Notes under the pieces: model-generated
What the model saw: the letters and a program-made list of their open reading frames with translations, nothing else
What the model was told of the DNA's origin: nothing
Database searches by the model: none
DNA from: Welwitschia mirabilis
Lineage: Eukaryota > Gnetophyta > Gnetopsida > Welwitschiales
Assembly: GCA_051453625.1 (NCBI GenBank)
Contig: JBOZIK010000001.1
Location: 76,561,551 to 76,625,550, forward strand
Length of the DNA: 64,000 nt
Direction: 5' to 3'
Program-made: the position numbers and the translations under genes
Part shown: one piece after another, positions 50,640 to 61,349 of the stretch
How the letters are laid out: every line of letters starts with the position of its first letter
Position numbering within the stretch: position 1 is the first letter of the stretch

Positions 50640-51200
50640 GTAAGTAATGGCCTTAATAAAACCAAGGAAGTGGATATAAAGAAATTAATTTAGGCCTTTA
50701 TTAAGTCAAATGCATCAAAATTTGCTAAAGATTTAGATCCATCTAAAATAGAAGCATGGATACAAAATGTTGAAATGGTTATAGGTACTTTAGGATGTGA
50801 TGAATACCAAAAGGATTTTCTAGATATTTATATATTATAAGGAGTAGTTAACTTATGGTAAAAAATTAAAATGACTAAGTTAGGAGATCTAGAACTTTCA
50901 TGGAGAAAATTGTAGTACATCTTTAAGGAGAAATATATCACTAAGCTCTATATTCACTAAAATGGTTATATGAATTCTACAATTTAAGACAAGCTAATAA
51001 TGTGATCATAGAATCTCATAAGTGTAAATTTATAGAGTTATTAAGTTATGTGTCACATATACATTTAGGTAAAGAAGCTAAAAAAAATATTTTTATTAAT
51101 AATCTTCTTGTTGTTGTTGCTACTAAAGTATCCATGTTTCAACCTAAGAATCTAGCAAAGTCTATAGAAAAGGCAAATATAGTGAAACACAACTTGTAGA
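50640..51200 (+). pseudogene. Ty3/gypsy gag (element B)
   Basis: Frames read KDLDPSKIEAWIQNVEMVI, GCDEYQKDFLDIYIL*GVVNLW, then SWRKL*YIFKEKYI. This is the gag core pattern 'P..A..W....E..F......K..FA...L.G.A..WW'. The 65-codon piece 51002-51199 continues with ELLSYVSHIHLGKEAKKNIFI and ...IEKANIVKHNL, the end of the gag domain. No zinc knuckle is seen downstream. Confidence 0.65.
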
Positions 51201-52100
51201 GACAACAAGAAATTAAGAAAATAATTCCTATATGGAGATATATATTTAAAGGATATTGATCAAAAATACCATATCAAAATAATAATTTGCACTTTGCAAA
51301 AATGATATCAATATCTATAATAGTAGAAATAGGAATTTTAATCGACTTAAAGAGGCTCTATTTAGAAGAAACTGAAATGGTCCTAGTCAAAGCTATGTAA
51401 ACAATCAACTTAAAGATATAATTTATAGCAAATTCCTAGTTAGTATTAGGACTAAAATCAGTATACTAATGGATATCAATGTTATAACTAAAAAGAAAAT
51501 AATAACATTAGAGAATTTTTATTACATAATAAGATCCTCCTAGAAAATAACTATAAAATCCTCAACGATTTGAGTAATAGTAGATAATCAAGGCGTGAAA
51601 TTTTAGAGCTCTGTAATAGAAGGAAAGGATTTACTTAATAATAAAGAAGTATTTTTTATTTAATTATGAAGTAACTCATTACTTTATATCTCTTAGGATT
51701 ATTATAAAAAAAAATTTATGTTGTACGCTTATTGGAGGATGCATAGAGGTAGCAAACTTATCTATGTTTAGGCTAATTAATAATTTAAAATTATACTTTA
51801 TCCATAACTAGGGAAGATTTTTAGATACAACTACTTATTATTAACTTAGGAAAATCTGACATTATTTTAAAGTAAAAATTGATTAATCCAAAAAAAAGTA
51901 CTTATAAATTGTAAAAAACATCAAGTAGAAATGATAAATCATAGTTAAAGACTAATATTTCAAGGACATTGAAAATTAGTATTAGATAATATAATTAATG
52001 TAGAGAATATGAAAAAAGAAATTAAGAGGAGATAATCAATCTATATGCTATACCTAAAACCAGTTAGCTCAAAGGAAGAAGAAAATTTAGTAAAGAATAT
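51201..52100 (+). other. Decayed gag-protease-RT linker of element B
   Basis: No readable domain. Expected location of zinc knuckle and protease from the element's order. Confidence 0.3.
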
Positions 52101-53937
52101 GCTAAAAGTCTAAAAATATATTAATGTATTCACAATACAACTACCAAGAATTCCACCACTTCAAGAAGTAGGCATCATATAGGATGTCTCTTATAGAAAT
52201 GAAAGAACTAAAAATTCATCTTAAATAACTCTTATAAAAAGGCTTCAATCATCTTAGTTTATCACCATGAGGATAATTTTTATTAGTTGTAAAGAAGAAG
52301 AATGAAATACTATAATTATGCATTAATTATAAATAGCTAAATAACATTATCATCAAGAATAAGTATCTTATACCAAAAATGGATGACCTTTTTTATTATC
52401 TCAAATAAGCTATGGTATTCTCAAAAGTTAATCTAAAATTTGGATATCATCAAGTTTAAATTAAGGAAAATATATTTATAAAACAACATTTAGAACCCAC
52501 GATGGGTATTATGAGTTCACTATTATGCCCTTTTAATTTTACTAATACTCCTGTAGTATTTATAAGTCTTATGAATTACATATTTAAATCACATATTAAT
52601 ACATTTATAATAGTATTTATTGATGATATCCTCATTAATTCCAAAAATTATGAAGAGCATAAAAAATACTTAGGAATAGTATTACAAACCTTACAAAATT
52701 ATGAATTATATGCTAACATGAAAAAATATTATTTTTTATGAAATCTATGTAATTTTTATATTATGTAGTATTCAAAAAAGATATCTTAGTTGATCAAAAC
52801 ATAGTTAGAGCAATCATGGAATGGTTAATGCCTATAAATATTATTAAGGTTAAAATATTTCTTNNNNNNNNNNNNNNNNNNNNNNNNNNNNNNNNNNNNN
52901 NNNNNNNNNNNNNNNNNNNNNNNNNNNNNNNNNNNNNNNNNNNNNNNNNNNNNNNNNNNNNNNNNNNNNNNNNNNNNNNNNNNNNNNNNNNNNNNNNNNN
53001 NNNNNNNNNNNNNNNNNNNNNNNNNNNNNNNNNNNNNNNNNNNNNNNNNNNNNNNNNNNNNNNNNNNNNNNNNNNNNNNNNNNNNNNNNNNNNNNNNNNN
53101 NNNNNNNNNNNNNNNNNNNNNNNNNNNNNNNNNNNNNNNNNNNNNNNNNNNNNNNNNNNNNNNNNNNNNNNNNNNNNNNNNNNNNNNNNNNNNNNNNNNN
53201 NNNNNNNNNNNNNNNNNNNNNNNNNNNNNNNNNNNNNNNNNNNNNNNNNNNNNNNNNNNNNNNNNNNNNNNNNNNNNNNNNNNNNNNNNNNNNNAGCAAT
53301 CATGGAATGGTCAATGCCTATAAATATTATTAAGGTTAAAATATTTCTTGTTCTTGCTAAGTACTATCATTGATTCATATTCAACTTTTACAAGATAGCT
53401 TCTTCATTAACAAAAATTTTAGATAAGATAAAGACTTTTAACAAATAAAGAAATTTTAATAGTTATTTGATTGTCTTAAAGAATACTTAGCTAGTGCTTC
53501 AGTCATAGTAATGGTAGAAGATTTAAATTTTTTTTTTTTTAATTTTATACTAATGCATATGGAGAAGGTCTTAGAGTAGTTCTTGGATAGGATAAAATAG
53601 AAATAGCCTATGGATCAAGACAACTTAAAACTCATAAGAAGAATTATCTTATTCATGATCTTGAATTACATATAATAATTTTTGCTTTAAATTTATGGAA
53701 GCATTATCTTTATAATGTAAAGTTTTAAGTTTGGATAGATTATAAGAGTATAAAATATATTTTTACTCAACCAAACTTAAACCTTAGAGAAAGAAGATGG
53801 ATAAAATTTCTATGTAATTTTAATCTAAATATTTTATATTATAAAGGTAAGGAAAATAAAGTTGTAGAAACTGTTAGTAGATGAGATTATCTCAAAGTAG
53901 TCCTAAAAATTTAAATTCAAATTCCTACCATTATCTT
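52101..53937 (+). pseudogene. Ty3/gypsy RT-RNase H (element B)
   Basis: Boxes in order: *YHYHQE*VSYTKNG (the 'KYPLPRIDDL' box), SYGILKS*SKIWISSSLN (for 'FSKIDLRSGYHQI'), then TTFRTHDGYYEFTIMPF. The 79-codon open piece 52502-52741 has FIIVFIDDILINSKNYEEH, where FIDD is the catalytic box. After the gap come MPINIIKVKIFLVLAKYYH, the RNase H start FYTNAYGEGLRVVLG, IAYGSRQLKTHKKNYLIHDL, YKSIKYIFTQPNLNLRERRW and YYKGKENKVVETVSR. These are the boxes of the del/Tekay-like gypsy lineages. Interrupted at 53938 by the TRIM element; the next pol domain resumes after 54991. Confidence 0.85.
52864..53294. other. Assembly gap (431 N) with duplicated flanks
   Basis: The 55 bases on each side (52809-52863 and 53295-53349) are the same except one t/c. 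The encoded RT box appears twice only because of this. Confidence 0.9.
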
Positions 53938-54153
53938 TAATACAGCATGAAAGTGTTCAACTTTTTTTTTTACTTCATTGCCTCATTCGATGATCTGTGA
54001 AGCCCACTACCTCATTTAGTAATCTATGGTTTACCTATTATTCCCACTACCTCATTTAGTGATTTGTGATTTAATAGACACTTAAAGAGTAATTAGCATT
54101 TAAATACAAGAATCTAAATTCTTATTCCCCCTCAAAATAGCACATAAGCTATT

Positions 54154-54161
54154 TATTTATA
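54154..54161 (-). promoter_or_regulatory. TATA box in TRIM 3' LTR
   Basis: tatttata on plus reads TATAAATA on minus; the same motif is at 54877-54884 in the other LTR. Confidence 0.55.
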
Positions 54162-54876
54162 GGACATAAGTCCTTTCAATAGAAATCCCTAAACAATGTA
54201 AGACTAAAAGCAAGAAAATAAAAATATATAGCAAAATATAAAAATAAAACTATGATGGCTTGTATCATTTTGTGTTAGTTCCCTCCACTTGAGAAAAACT
54301 CGTCCTCACATTAGGCTTAGGATCAAGATACATTGACTCATTAGATGCATGAAATTCTACCTAGAAATAGGAATAGATTTATAGACAGGGTCATCATGAG
54401 CAGCATCGACTCTTGGCCTTCTGTAATTAATCTGGCTCCAATTCATATTGACATTAAGAGCATCTAATCATTCCACAATCTCATTAAACCATTCCTTGAA
54501 GTAACAAAATCTTTGATCAGTTTCTTAATCTAGGTGTCTTACGAAATGTTGCTCCAATCATGATAATGCTTTATCCCTAAGGATCAGGGCTCTAGCCATC
54601 ATCATGGAGATCATCATCATCACCAATGGTCACCATTAGGCTCTGATACCACCTGATATAACATAAAATCATTTAAGATTTTTTTTTTTTTAATACTTCA
54701 CTACATTATTCAATGATCTGTGAAGCCCACTACTTCATTTGATGATTTGTAGTTAATCTACTATCCCCACTATCTCATTTGGCGATCTGTGATTCAATGA
54801 ATACTTAGAGGATAATTAGCCTCTAAATACAAGAATCTAAATCTTTATTCCTAGTTAAAATAATTTATAATCTACT

Positions 54877-54884
54877 TATTTATA
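54877..54884 (-). promoter_or_regulatory. TATA box in TRIM 5' LTR
   Basis: TATAAATA on minus within cctataaataagtag, upstream of the 'aaatgaggtagtg' repeats of this LTR. Confidence 0.55.
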
Positions 54885-54991
54885 GGACATAAGTCCTTTT
54901 AATAGAAATCCCTAAACAATGTGGAACTAAAAGTAAGGAAATAATAATATAAAGCAAAATATAAAAATAAAACTATGGGGGCATCACATCA

Positions 54992-55440
54992 TTTGGTGTC
55001 AATCTTAGAGTAACAAAAAAAGGATGTGAATTATCAAAAATTAAAGGACTAAGTAAAAAATTATTCTATTTAGAAATTTAGTATTAATTAAGATATTGTT
55101 ATTAGATTCAAGGGAATATTTTTAATTATTAATGTAGATAAAATTAGACATAAGTTAATACTTAAATTTCATAATCACCTATAATAAGTCATCCTAAAGG
55201 TACTAAAATGTGTTAAAACCTAAAATAAAAATTTTGGTAGCTAAAGATGAAAAAACATATAATAAAATTTATTTCAAGGTGTTTTAATTATCAACAAGTT
55301 AAATTAGGACATAAAAATCGAATAAAATTACTTTATCCTCATAATGTACTAGAATATAAATGGAGTATGATTTATATGGACTTTATTTTATGAGTTCAAA
55401 AAAACTCAAAGAGTTAATGAGTTTATCTTGATAATAATTT
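54992..55440 (+). pseudogene. Ty3/gypsy integrase start (element B, continued)
   Basis: After the TRIM the frames read IRFKGIF, KGTKMC*NLK*KFWW and then a CF...Q/QVKLGHKNRIKLLYPHN and EYKWSMIYMDFIL. These are the H2C2 zinc-binding segment and the beginning of the catalytic core of gypsy integrase. The frame is lost at about 55400; the rest of integrase and the 3' LTR are missing, presumably cut by the next element. Confidence 0.75.
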
Positions 55441-56640
55441 AAAGAGTAATTAAGCTAGTGAGAGACTAACTGAAGGAGCTAAAATGATAAATAATGAAAT
55501 TAAATGAAAGAGAAATGATAATGTCAATGCAACAAAATTAAAATAAAATCATTTTTGTTTTGCTTTATTTTTATTTTTATTTTTTTTTTTGGTCATCAAA
55601 GAATGAATGCATCAATTCTATAAGCTCACAACTATCATTCATTAGCTTTGATTGACACCAGACTAATCCTTTACTTGACATATACCACATAAATAGGAAT
55701 CATGTATGTTGTCAAGACCATATGACTCAAGACTCATGTTCCATCTTATCCATTTTCAAGTTATCCTTTCATGCTTTCTTAATTAATTATGGCATATGAT
55801 TGATTTAAGTATATAGTGTCATTATACTCCCTCTTAATGGAGTTAACTAAGATCATCTAGAGGGTCATAGTGTTGCACTACTAGTGAGCATTCATAGCCC
55901 CAATACAGATGCTAAATGAAAGAAATGTATCATTGGAGCTATACTATTAGTGAGCATCCATAGCCCCATTATAGATAATTAAACAGAAATCATACTGATC
56001 AAAAGTAATGTGGCATATAAATATATTCTTTTATTCATTCTTTTTATCTTTCTTTTCTATTTAAAAACTTGAAAATAAGTTTTAGCCACTAGATAAGGGT
56101 CATGGACTCATAAACCTAATAGGAATAAACATCCTTCCTATGCTATGTTATGTTGAAAAGTATAACATGAAAAACCACTTTACATTTCAAGATTACCATA
56201 CATGAAATGGACACATTAAAATGACAACTATGAGATCCTACAACCTAAGCTACAAAGTAAAAGGTAAGGCTAGGGAAGATCAAAATCTAAAGACTCGATT
56301 ACAAGTTAGTTAATAGAAAGCATATAAAACCTTCTAACACATTTTATGTTTTTTCCCTTTTTTTTAATAGAGATTCTCTTTGTTTAAGTTTTGAAAATGG
56401 TTCTAAAGTAATGAGTAAAATATATATAATAATGAATGAAAGAAAGATAACAAAATAAGGCAAATTAAAAATGCAACCTAAAAATGCAAGTTACTAATGC
56501 AATCCAATCCTAGCTAAAGATGAATGCAATGCATATGTATAAAAATTCATAACAAAAAAGGAAAATGATCCTAATCGTCTACCTAGTGTCCTCATAAAAC
56601 ATTAAAGTAGAAATGCTTAAGAGAAATGCATTAAAATTAT
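55441..56640. other. AT-rich junction between elements B and C
   Basis: No gene. Contains a local duplication at about 55873-55980, where 'agtgagcat(t/c)catagcccca' occurs twice. It may include the 3' untranslated part of element C; no copy of the LTR seen at 63290-64000 was recognised. Confidence 0.4.
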
Positions 56641-57800
56641 GATGCAACCTATTTTCTTACATGTCTGAAATTTGATACATGTTTGGAGATACAATATTGA
56701 TAATCTGATAAGGTCTTGACCACATTAGAGAGAACTTTTATTGGAGTCCTATTTGTCTTTAATTCTATTTCTCTTAGGAACAAAGTCACCAACCAAAAAT
56801 TCCTTAGAGATAAGCTTCTTATCAAACCATCTCTCAACAATAGCATGATGGCAAGAGAGGTTTTATATAGCTTGAATTTTCTTCTCTTTGATTTTCTAAA
56901 ATTGATATATTCTTATAATAATGTTTGATCAGCTCTTAGATAATCTAGAAAGAACTCATATGTGGAAATCTCTGCATTAATGTGCAATAATGGTTTCTAA
57001 CTATAGACTAGTTCATAAGGTAAAGATTTCATTGATTCTTTATAGTGAATTTAATCAACACAAATGGCCCATTTAAGATTTTCATGCTAAGACTTTGGAT
57101 TTTTTATCAATCATATTTTAAATTATTGAGATCACAATTTTATTAGTTGATTCTACAGGATCATTACCTTGTGGGTAGTACTTAGTAGAAAGTTTGATCA
57201 AAATGTGTTTCTTAATGGCCCAATTTATCAACTTAGCTAATATAAAAGTAGGACCATTATCAACTATTAAGGCTAATGGAATTCCATATCTGAAAGTGAT
57301 ATCCTCTTCAAGAAATTTTATTACTTCATGGCTTGTAGAATTTTATGTGACTTTAGCCTTTAATCATCTAGTGTAATAATTAGTTGCAGTAATAATAAAA
57401 CAATGTTAATTAGAGGAAGGAGTATTGATAAGTCTAAAAAAATCTTGAGTTCACTTAGCAAAGGGTCTTATGTCAATAACTAGTCTTATAGGAGCTAAAT
57501 TTTAGCTTCTCTTCCTTTAAAGATTTCACACTGCAGACATGATTTAGCAATATTGTAGGTGTCTTTCGTGATTATTGGCCAATGATATTATGTGTACATG
57601 ATCTTGTGTAGTAGAGCTATACGACCTAGATGACTTTTCTAATATATATGTTACAAGGAGTGCTGAGCTTTCTCTTAATCAAAACATCTTAAATAGATTC
57701 CATAAGAGTTCCTATAATAGAGAATACCTTCTATAAGCAGAAAACTAGAACACCTAGAAACTAAGAGTTTCCTCTTGTATTTCGGTATATCTAAATGACA
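56640..57800 (-). pseudogene. Ty3/gypsy integrase (element C)
   Basis: Minus strand, left of the RNase H. Frames read LLIEGILYYRNSYGIYLRCFD, then HWPIITKDTYNIAKSCLQCE (zinc-binding C..C), RYGIPLALIVDNGPTF with the catalytic Asp, KLSTKYYPQGNDPVESTNK with the catalytic Glu, and a LVYS*KPLLHINAE segment. The C-terminal part (56846-56649) has SLRNFWLVTLFL. It would have inserted the cDNA into chromosomes; now broken by many stops. Several plus-strand ORFs in this interval are its antisense shadows. Confidence 0.85.
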
Positions 57801-57816
57801 TTTATGAAATGTAAGA

Positions 57817-58321
57817 NNNNNNNNNNNNNNNNNNNNNNNNNNNNNNNNNNNNNNNNNNNNNNNNNNNNNNNNNNNNNNNNNNNNNNNNNNNNNNNNNNNN
57901 NNNNNNNNNNNNNNNNNNNNNNNNNNNNNNNNNNNNNNNNNNNNNNNNNNNNNNNNNNNNNNNNNNNNNNNNNNNNNNNNNNNNNNNNNNNNNNNNNNNN
58001 NNNNNNNNNNNNNNNNNNNNNNNNNNNNNNNNNNNNNNNNNNNNNNNNNNNNNNNNNNNNNNNNNNNNNNNNNNNNNNNNNNNNNNNNNNNNNNNNNNNN
58101 NNNNNNNNNNNNNNNNNNNNNNNNNNNNNNNNNNNNNNNNNNNNNNNNNNNNNNNNNNNNNNNNNNNNNNNNNNNNNNNNNNNNNNNNNNNNNNNNNNNN
58201 NNNNNNNNNNNNNNNNNNNNNNNNNNNNNNNNNNNNNNNNNNNNNNNNNNNNNNNNNNNNNNNNNNNNNNNNNNNNNNNNNNNNNNNNNNNNNNNNNNNN
58301 NNNNNNNNNNNNNNNNNNNNN
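57817..58321. other. Assembly gap (505 N)
   Basis: Lies between the RNase H and integrase of element C; flanks are not duplicated. Confidence 0.95.
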
Positions 58322-59730
58322 TTATTTTAATTTGGATAAAAAGGTACACTTTCATCATTATCTAACTACAGGATGTGAGTTGGTATTGATTCATAGTTAA
58401 CTTGTGTTTCTTCATCCTTGAGAGTAGTAGCCTAAGAAATCAATTGGATCATACCATTTCGTCTTATGAGATTAGTTACTCTCCATTGTATATCATATTG
58501 TTGTAACTTCATAATCTATTTGACTCTTTTCTCAAAAGAATATTCTAGTTTGACTAAGAATACTATTACTAGACTAAGAACAATGACAATAATGTTAGCT
58601 CTTAAAAGATAGTATTTAAATTTCTTTAGAGATTTGACAACTAAATATAACTGCTTTTCAATTGGAGTATACTTTATCTCAATATTCTTCAAAGGATCAG
58701 ACATAAATGTAATAGGCCTTTCTCCCTCATTTTGAACATCTTGAGTCAAAATGGCTATAGTAGTGTGTTTACTCAAAAACACATATAGAAAGAACTTACT
58801 TTTAAATCATGGGGTAATCAAGACCAAATCTTCAATGATTACTTTCTTGATGGCAAAAAAGACTTGCTTTGTTTCCTCATTCTAGTCTATTGACTAATCT
58901 TTCTTTAACATATTATTAAGGGGTTTGACTAACTCTGTAAACATTGGAATGAAATGTTAAACAGAATTGATCTTCCTAAAGAAGGATTTTAAGTCTTTCT
59001 TCTTTAAGGGATATGAAATCTTTAAACTTACATTGGATCTTTTAGGATCAATAGAAATCCATGCTTGGTAATAATATTTCCAAGGAATTTTACTAATTTG
59101 ATGTCAAACACTAATTTCTTAGCATTTGAGGAAACTCCATAATGTTTACATCTTTTAATGACACAATATAGGTCTATAATATGAGTGCTCCTTTATTTTG
59201 AAGAGAAAATTAGATCATCTAAATAAATAATAATGCATTTACCTATTAGGCCTTTGACTATTTTATTCATAACTCTCTAAAAAGGATAACTAGCATTAAT
59301 GAGGCCAAAAGGCATATTTGCAAATTAAAAGCTTCCACATTTAGTTATACATGCAGTCTTGTGTTGGTCTAATTTACTAAGAAGGATCTAATTATATCTT
59401 AAATAACCATCTAAGAATGAGTATTTCTATGATCAATTGATTGCTTAAAATAATTCCTTCATATTTGCTAAAAGGATAATTCTCTTTAATTCATACCAAA
59501 TTTAGGTTTCTAAAATCCACACATAATCAGATTTCTCCAGAATTCTTTCTTATAGGTACTATGTTACCTACCCAACTTGAGTGCCTAACTAGGTAAATGA
59601 TTTTACATTCTAGTATCTTATCAATACCTAATTTCAAGATCATTTCAATCTTTGGGTTTACTTGTCTTAACGTTTGATGAAAATGCTTGCTATTTGGTAG
59701 GAAAGGAATTGACCCTGATAAAACATTATT
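58322..59730 (-). pseudogene. Ty3/gypsy RT and RNase H (element C)
   Basis: Minus-strand order starts with SWVGNIVPIRKNSGEI*LCVDF and RNLNLV (59580-59500). Next are a KYAFWPH*C (MPFGLINA) remnant and an IYLDDLIFSS-like catalytic box in another frame (about 59235-59210). SFFRKINSV*HFIPMFTELVKPLNNMLKK (59000-58910) follows. The RNase H starts at about 58800; its 88-codon open piece (58782-58516) reads TTIAILTQDVQNEGERPITF, then YTPIEKQLYLVVKSLKKFKYYLL. The FRNLN and 'GQINFVRRFIPNFAE'-like boxes point to the Tat/Athila side of gypsy rather than chromoviruses. Confidence 0.85.
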
Positions 59731-60600
59731 AAACTCATGTAGTAGGCCAATAAGTTCCCTCTTCTCATTTGCATGTAGCTAACTACTGATTTTGATATGT
59801 AAGTATTTATGGTTTTTATGAATAGTGATTGTTTCAGCCCTAATAAGAGCTTGCTAATTGTTTTGATTTGTACTTTGATTTAGCTTTTTAGTTTTCCAAT
59901 TTACTTCTCATTTTGATAATTTAGGATGAAGTTGATTTAGAAAAATCTCAAAAGACTTAGTTCTATTTCAATTTCTTTCTCTTCATTTTGGACTTTGATA
60001 ATGTTGTTTTGAAATTCTTCTTATGCATTCAGAAATCTAGTAACTTAGTTATCGTCATCAAAGATTTGTAGGTGAGTGATGTCATTGGGAATTAAATAGC
60101 AAAAGAATTTCTCAATAGTTACTTCAAAGTCACATTTCCTATTTATGAAGGGAACGTTAAGAAACAAATAATCTTTGTTCCACAAGAAATTGTAATGTGT
60201 TTTTATGGTATTACAGGTCTATTCTTTAGTTTGTATTTATGGTGTACAATTTTTCATGAAGGAAATGTTATACTATCATGTAATTGAAGTCTTTGAATAA
60301 GTTAAGAACATATGTCTTATGAGATTACATGATAGGACTTCGATCTTTATAGATCTCATTGATTTGATTAATGACTAGTTGTGAATCACTAAAAATTTTA
60401 AGTTTTTCTAGGTTATGATATTGAGTAAACTTTATCCCATGTATTAATGAATCATATTCTATCATGTTGTTTATCATGGAGATAGTGAAGTGAATCGCTT
60501 TTAGAATAGGTACCCATCTAGGAATAGTTAGCATAATTCATGCACCTTATCCTTTTTTGGAAGAAGCTTCATCTACATGAAGAATGGCCATATCAAGATC
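59731..60600 (-). pseudogene. Additional archaeal-type RNase H domain, upstream of RT
   Basis: Minus strand. It begins with AILHVDEASSKKG*GA*IML (about 60590-60530), continues in the 69-codon open piece 60534-60325 with NNMIEYDSLIHGIKFTQ and KLKIFSDSQLVINQINEIY. Asp (HVD), Glu (IEYD) and Asp (SDS) of the RNase H active site are all recognisable. Downstream remnants, [20 protein letters not shown] and IFDDDN*VTRFLNA*EEF, are the linker that follows this domain in related polyproteins, leading into RT. Tat elements are known for such a second RNase H, usually placed after the ordinary one; here it precedes RT. Inactive through stops and frameshifts. Confidence 0.75.
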
Positions 60601-61064
60601 TTATATGTTTTTAAATAAAATGTTAGGATCATGATACATAAGATCTTCATCATACTTGGCTTGAATTTTGGTATCTTATATGATATTAACATGAGGATGA
60701 AATAAGTGTAAGTTTTCTTCTAATGGAGGTGAATCACTAAAGAGGAAAGTTCTTTCATCTGATTGGTGAAAGGGATAAATGTCATCATAATTATCAGACA
60801 TCTCTTGATAACATTGGTAGTAAGTAGGTAAAAATACTTCTACAAAAGGATTGGGTTTATAAAGATCAAAGTTCATTTAAACTACTTTATCCACTAATTC
60901 ATCTTTATTTTCTTCCTAATATTATCACAAACCTGAGTCAACTAGATCCATGAAAATAGGTTTAAAATTAGTTCATGGGGTGTTGAAAGAGTTACTAATT
61001 ACTTAAAAAAAGGTTCTCATGATATACCAATTGGTTTAAGTTTTTCTTCGATAGGGATAAGTAA
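60601..61064 (-). pseudogene. Linker between protease and extra RNase H (element C)
   Basis: Minus-strand open piece 60876-60676 (MNFDLYKPNPFVEVFLPTYY...) is acidic at its centre and has no recognised domain. Similar spacers occur in polyproteins of this lineage. Confidence 0.45.
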
Positions 61065-61316
61065 TTATAAGAAATATAAATCAAAGAATCCTCCAAACTG
61101 GGCTCCACATAAGTGGGAAAGTAACATTCCATAAGTAGGCTTCATGTTGACTACATGGATGTCTATTTTGAATGAGATGTCTGGGTGTGCTTTTAATTGG
61201 ACATAAATATATTTCAACATTCTTAAAACTTTGATGCTTGAGCCATCCAGTTCAACAACTCCCCTTATAGGTGGCAGCATCCTAAAGCTAATGGCTTTAC
61301 AAACTTCATAGGTCAT
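61065..61316 (-). pseudogene. Retroviral-type aspartic protease fragment (element C)
   Basis: An 83-codon open frame with VVELDGSSIKVLRMLKYIYV, then FKIDIHVVNMKPTYGMLLSHLCGAQFGG. This is the C-terminal half of the plant gypsy protease domain (DGS...V.G..K.........D..VVD.P..YGMLL). The catalytic D(S/T)G lies further upstream in a damaged stretch. It sits between gag and the additional RNase H. Confidence 0.7.
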
Positions 61317-61349
61317 GATGTTAATAGTTACTCCTTAATTCATTAGATA

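Larger units (their letters stand above)
53938..54991 (-). mobile_element. TRIM-like miniature LTR element nested in element B
   Basis: Two direct repeats, 53938-54267 and 54654-54991, about 330-338 bp, flank only ~386 bp of internal sequence. On the minus strand the right-hand repeat is the 5' LTR. The complement of ggctctgatacca (54639-54651) is an intact TGGTATCAGAGCC PBS two bases inside it. A purine tract (complement of ccctcca near 54281) lies next to the other LTR. LTRs begin TGAT(G/A). No coding capacity is visible. The insertion cuts gypsy pol between RNase H and integrase. Target-site duplications were not resolved. Confidence 0.85.

Noticed and set aside
54639-54651. Part of a tRNA-Met gene
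   Set aside because: Only the 13 bases matching the tRNA 3' end are present, adjacent to an LTR; it is a primer-binding site.
57194-57376. Plus-strand ORFs at 56716-56928 and 57194-57376
   Set aside because: Antisense shadows of the minus-strand integrase.
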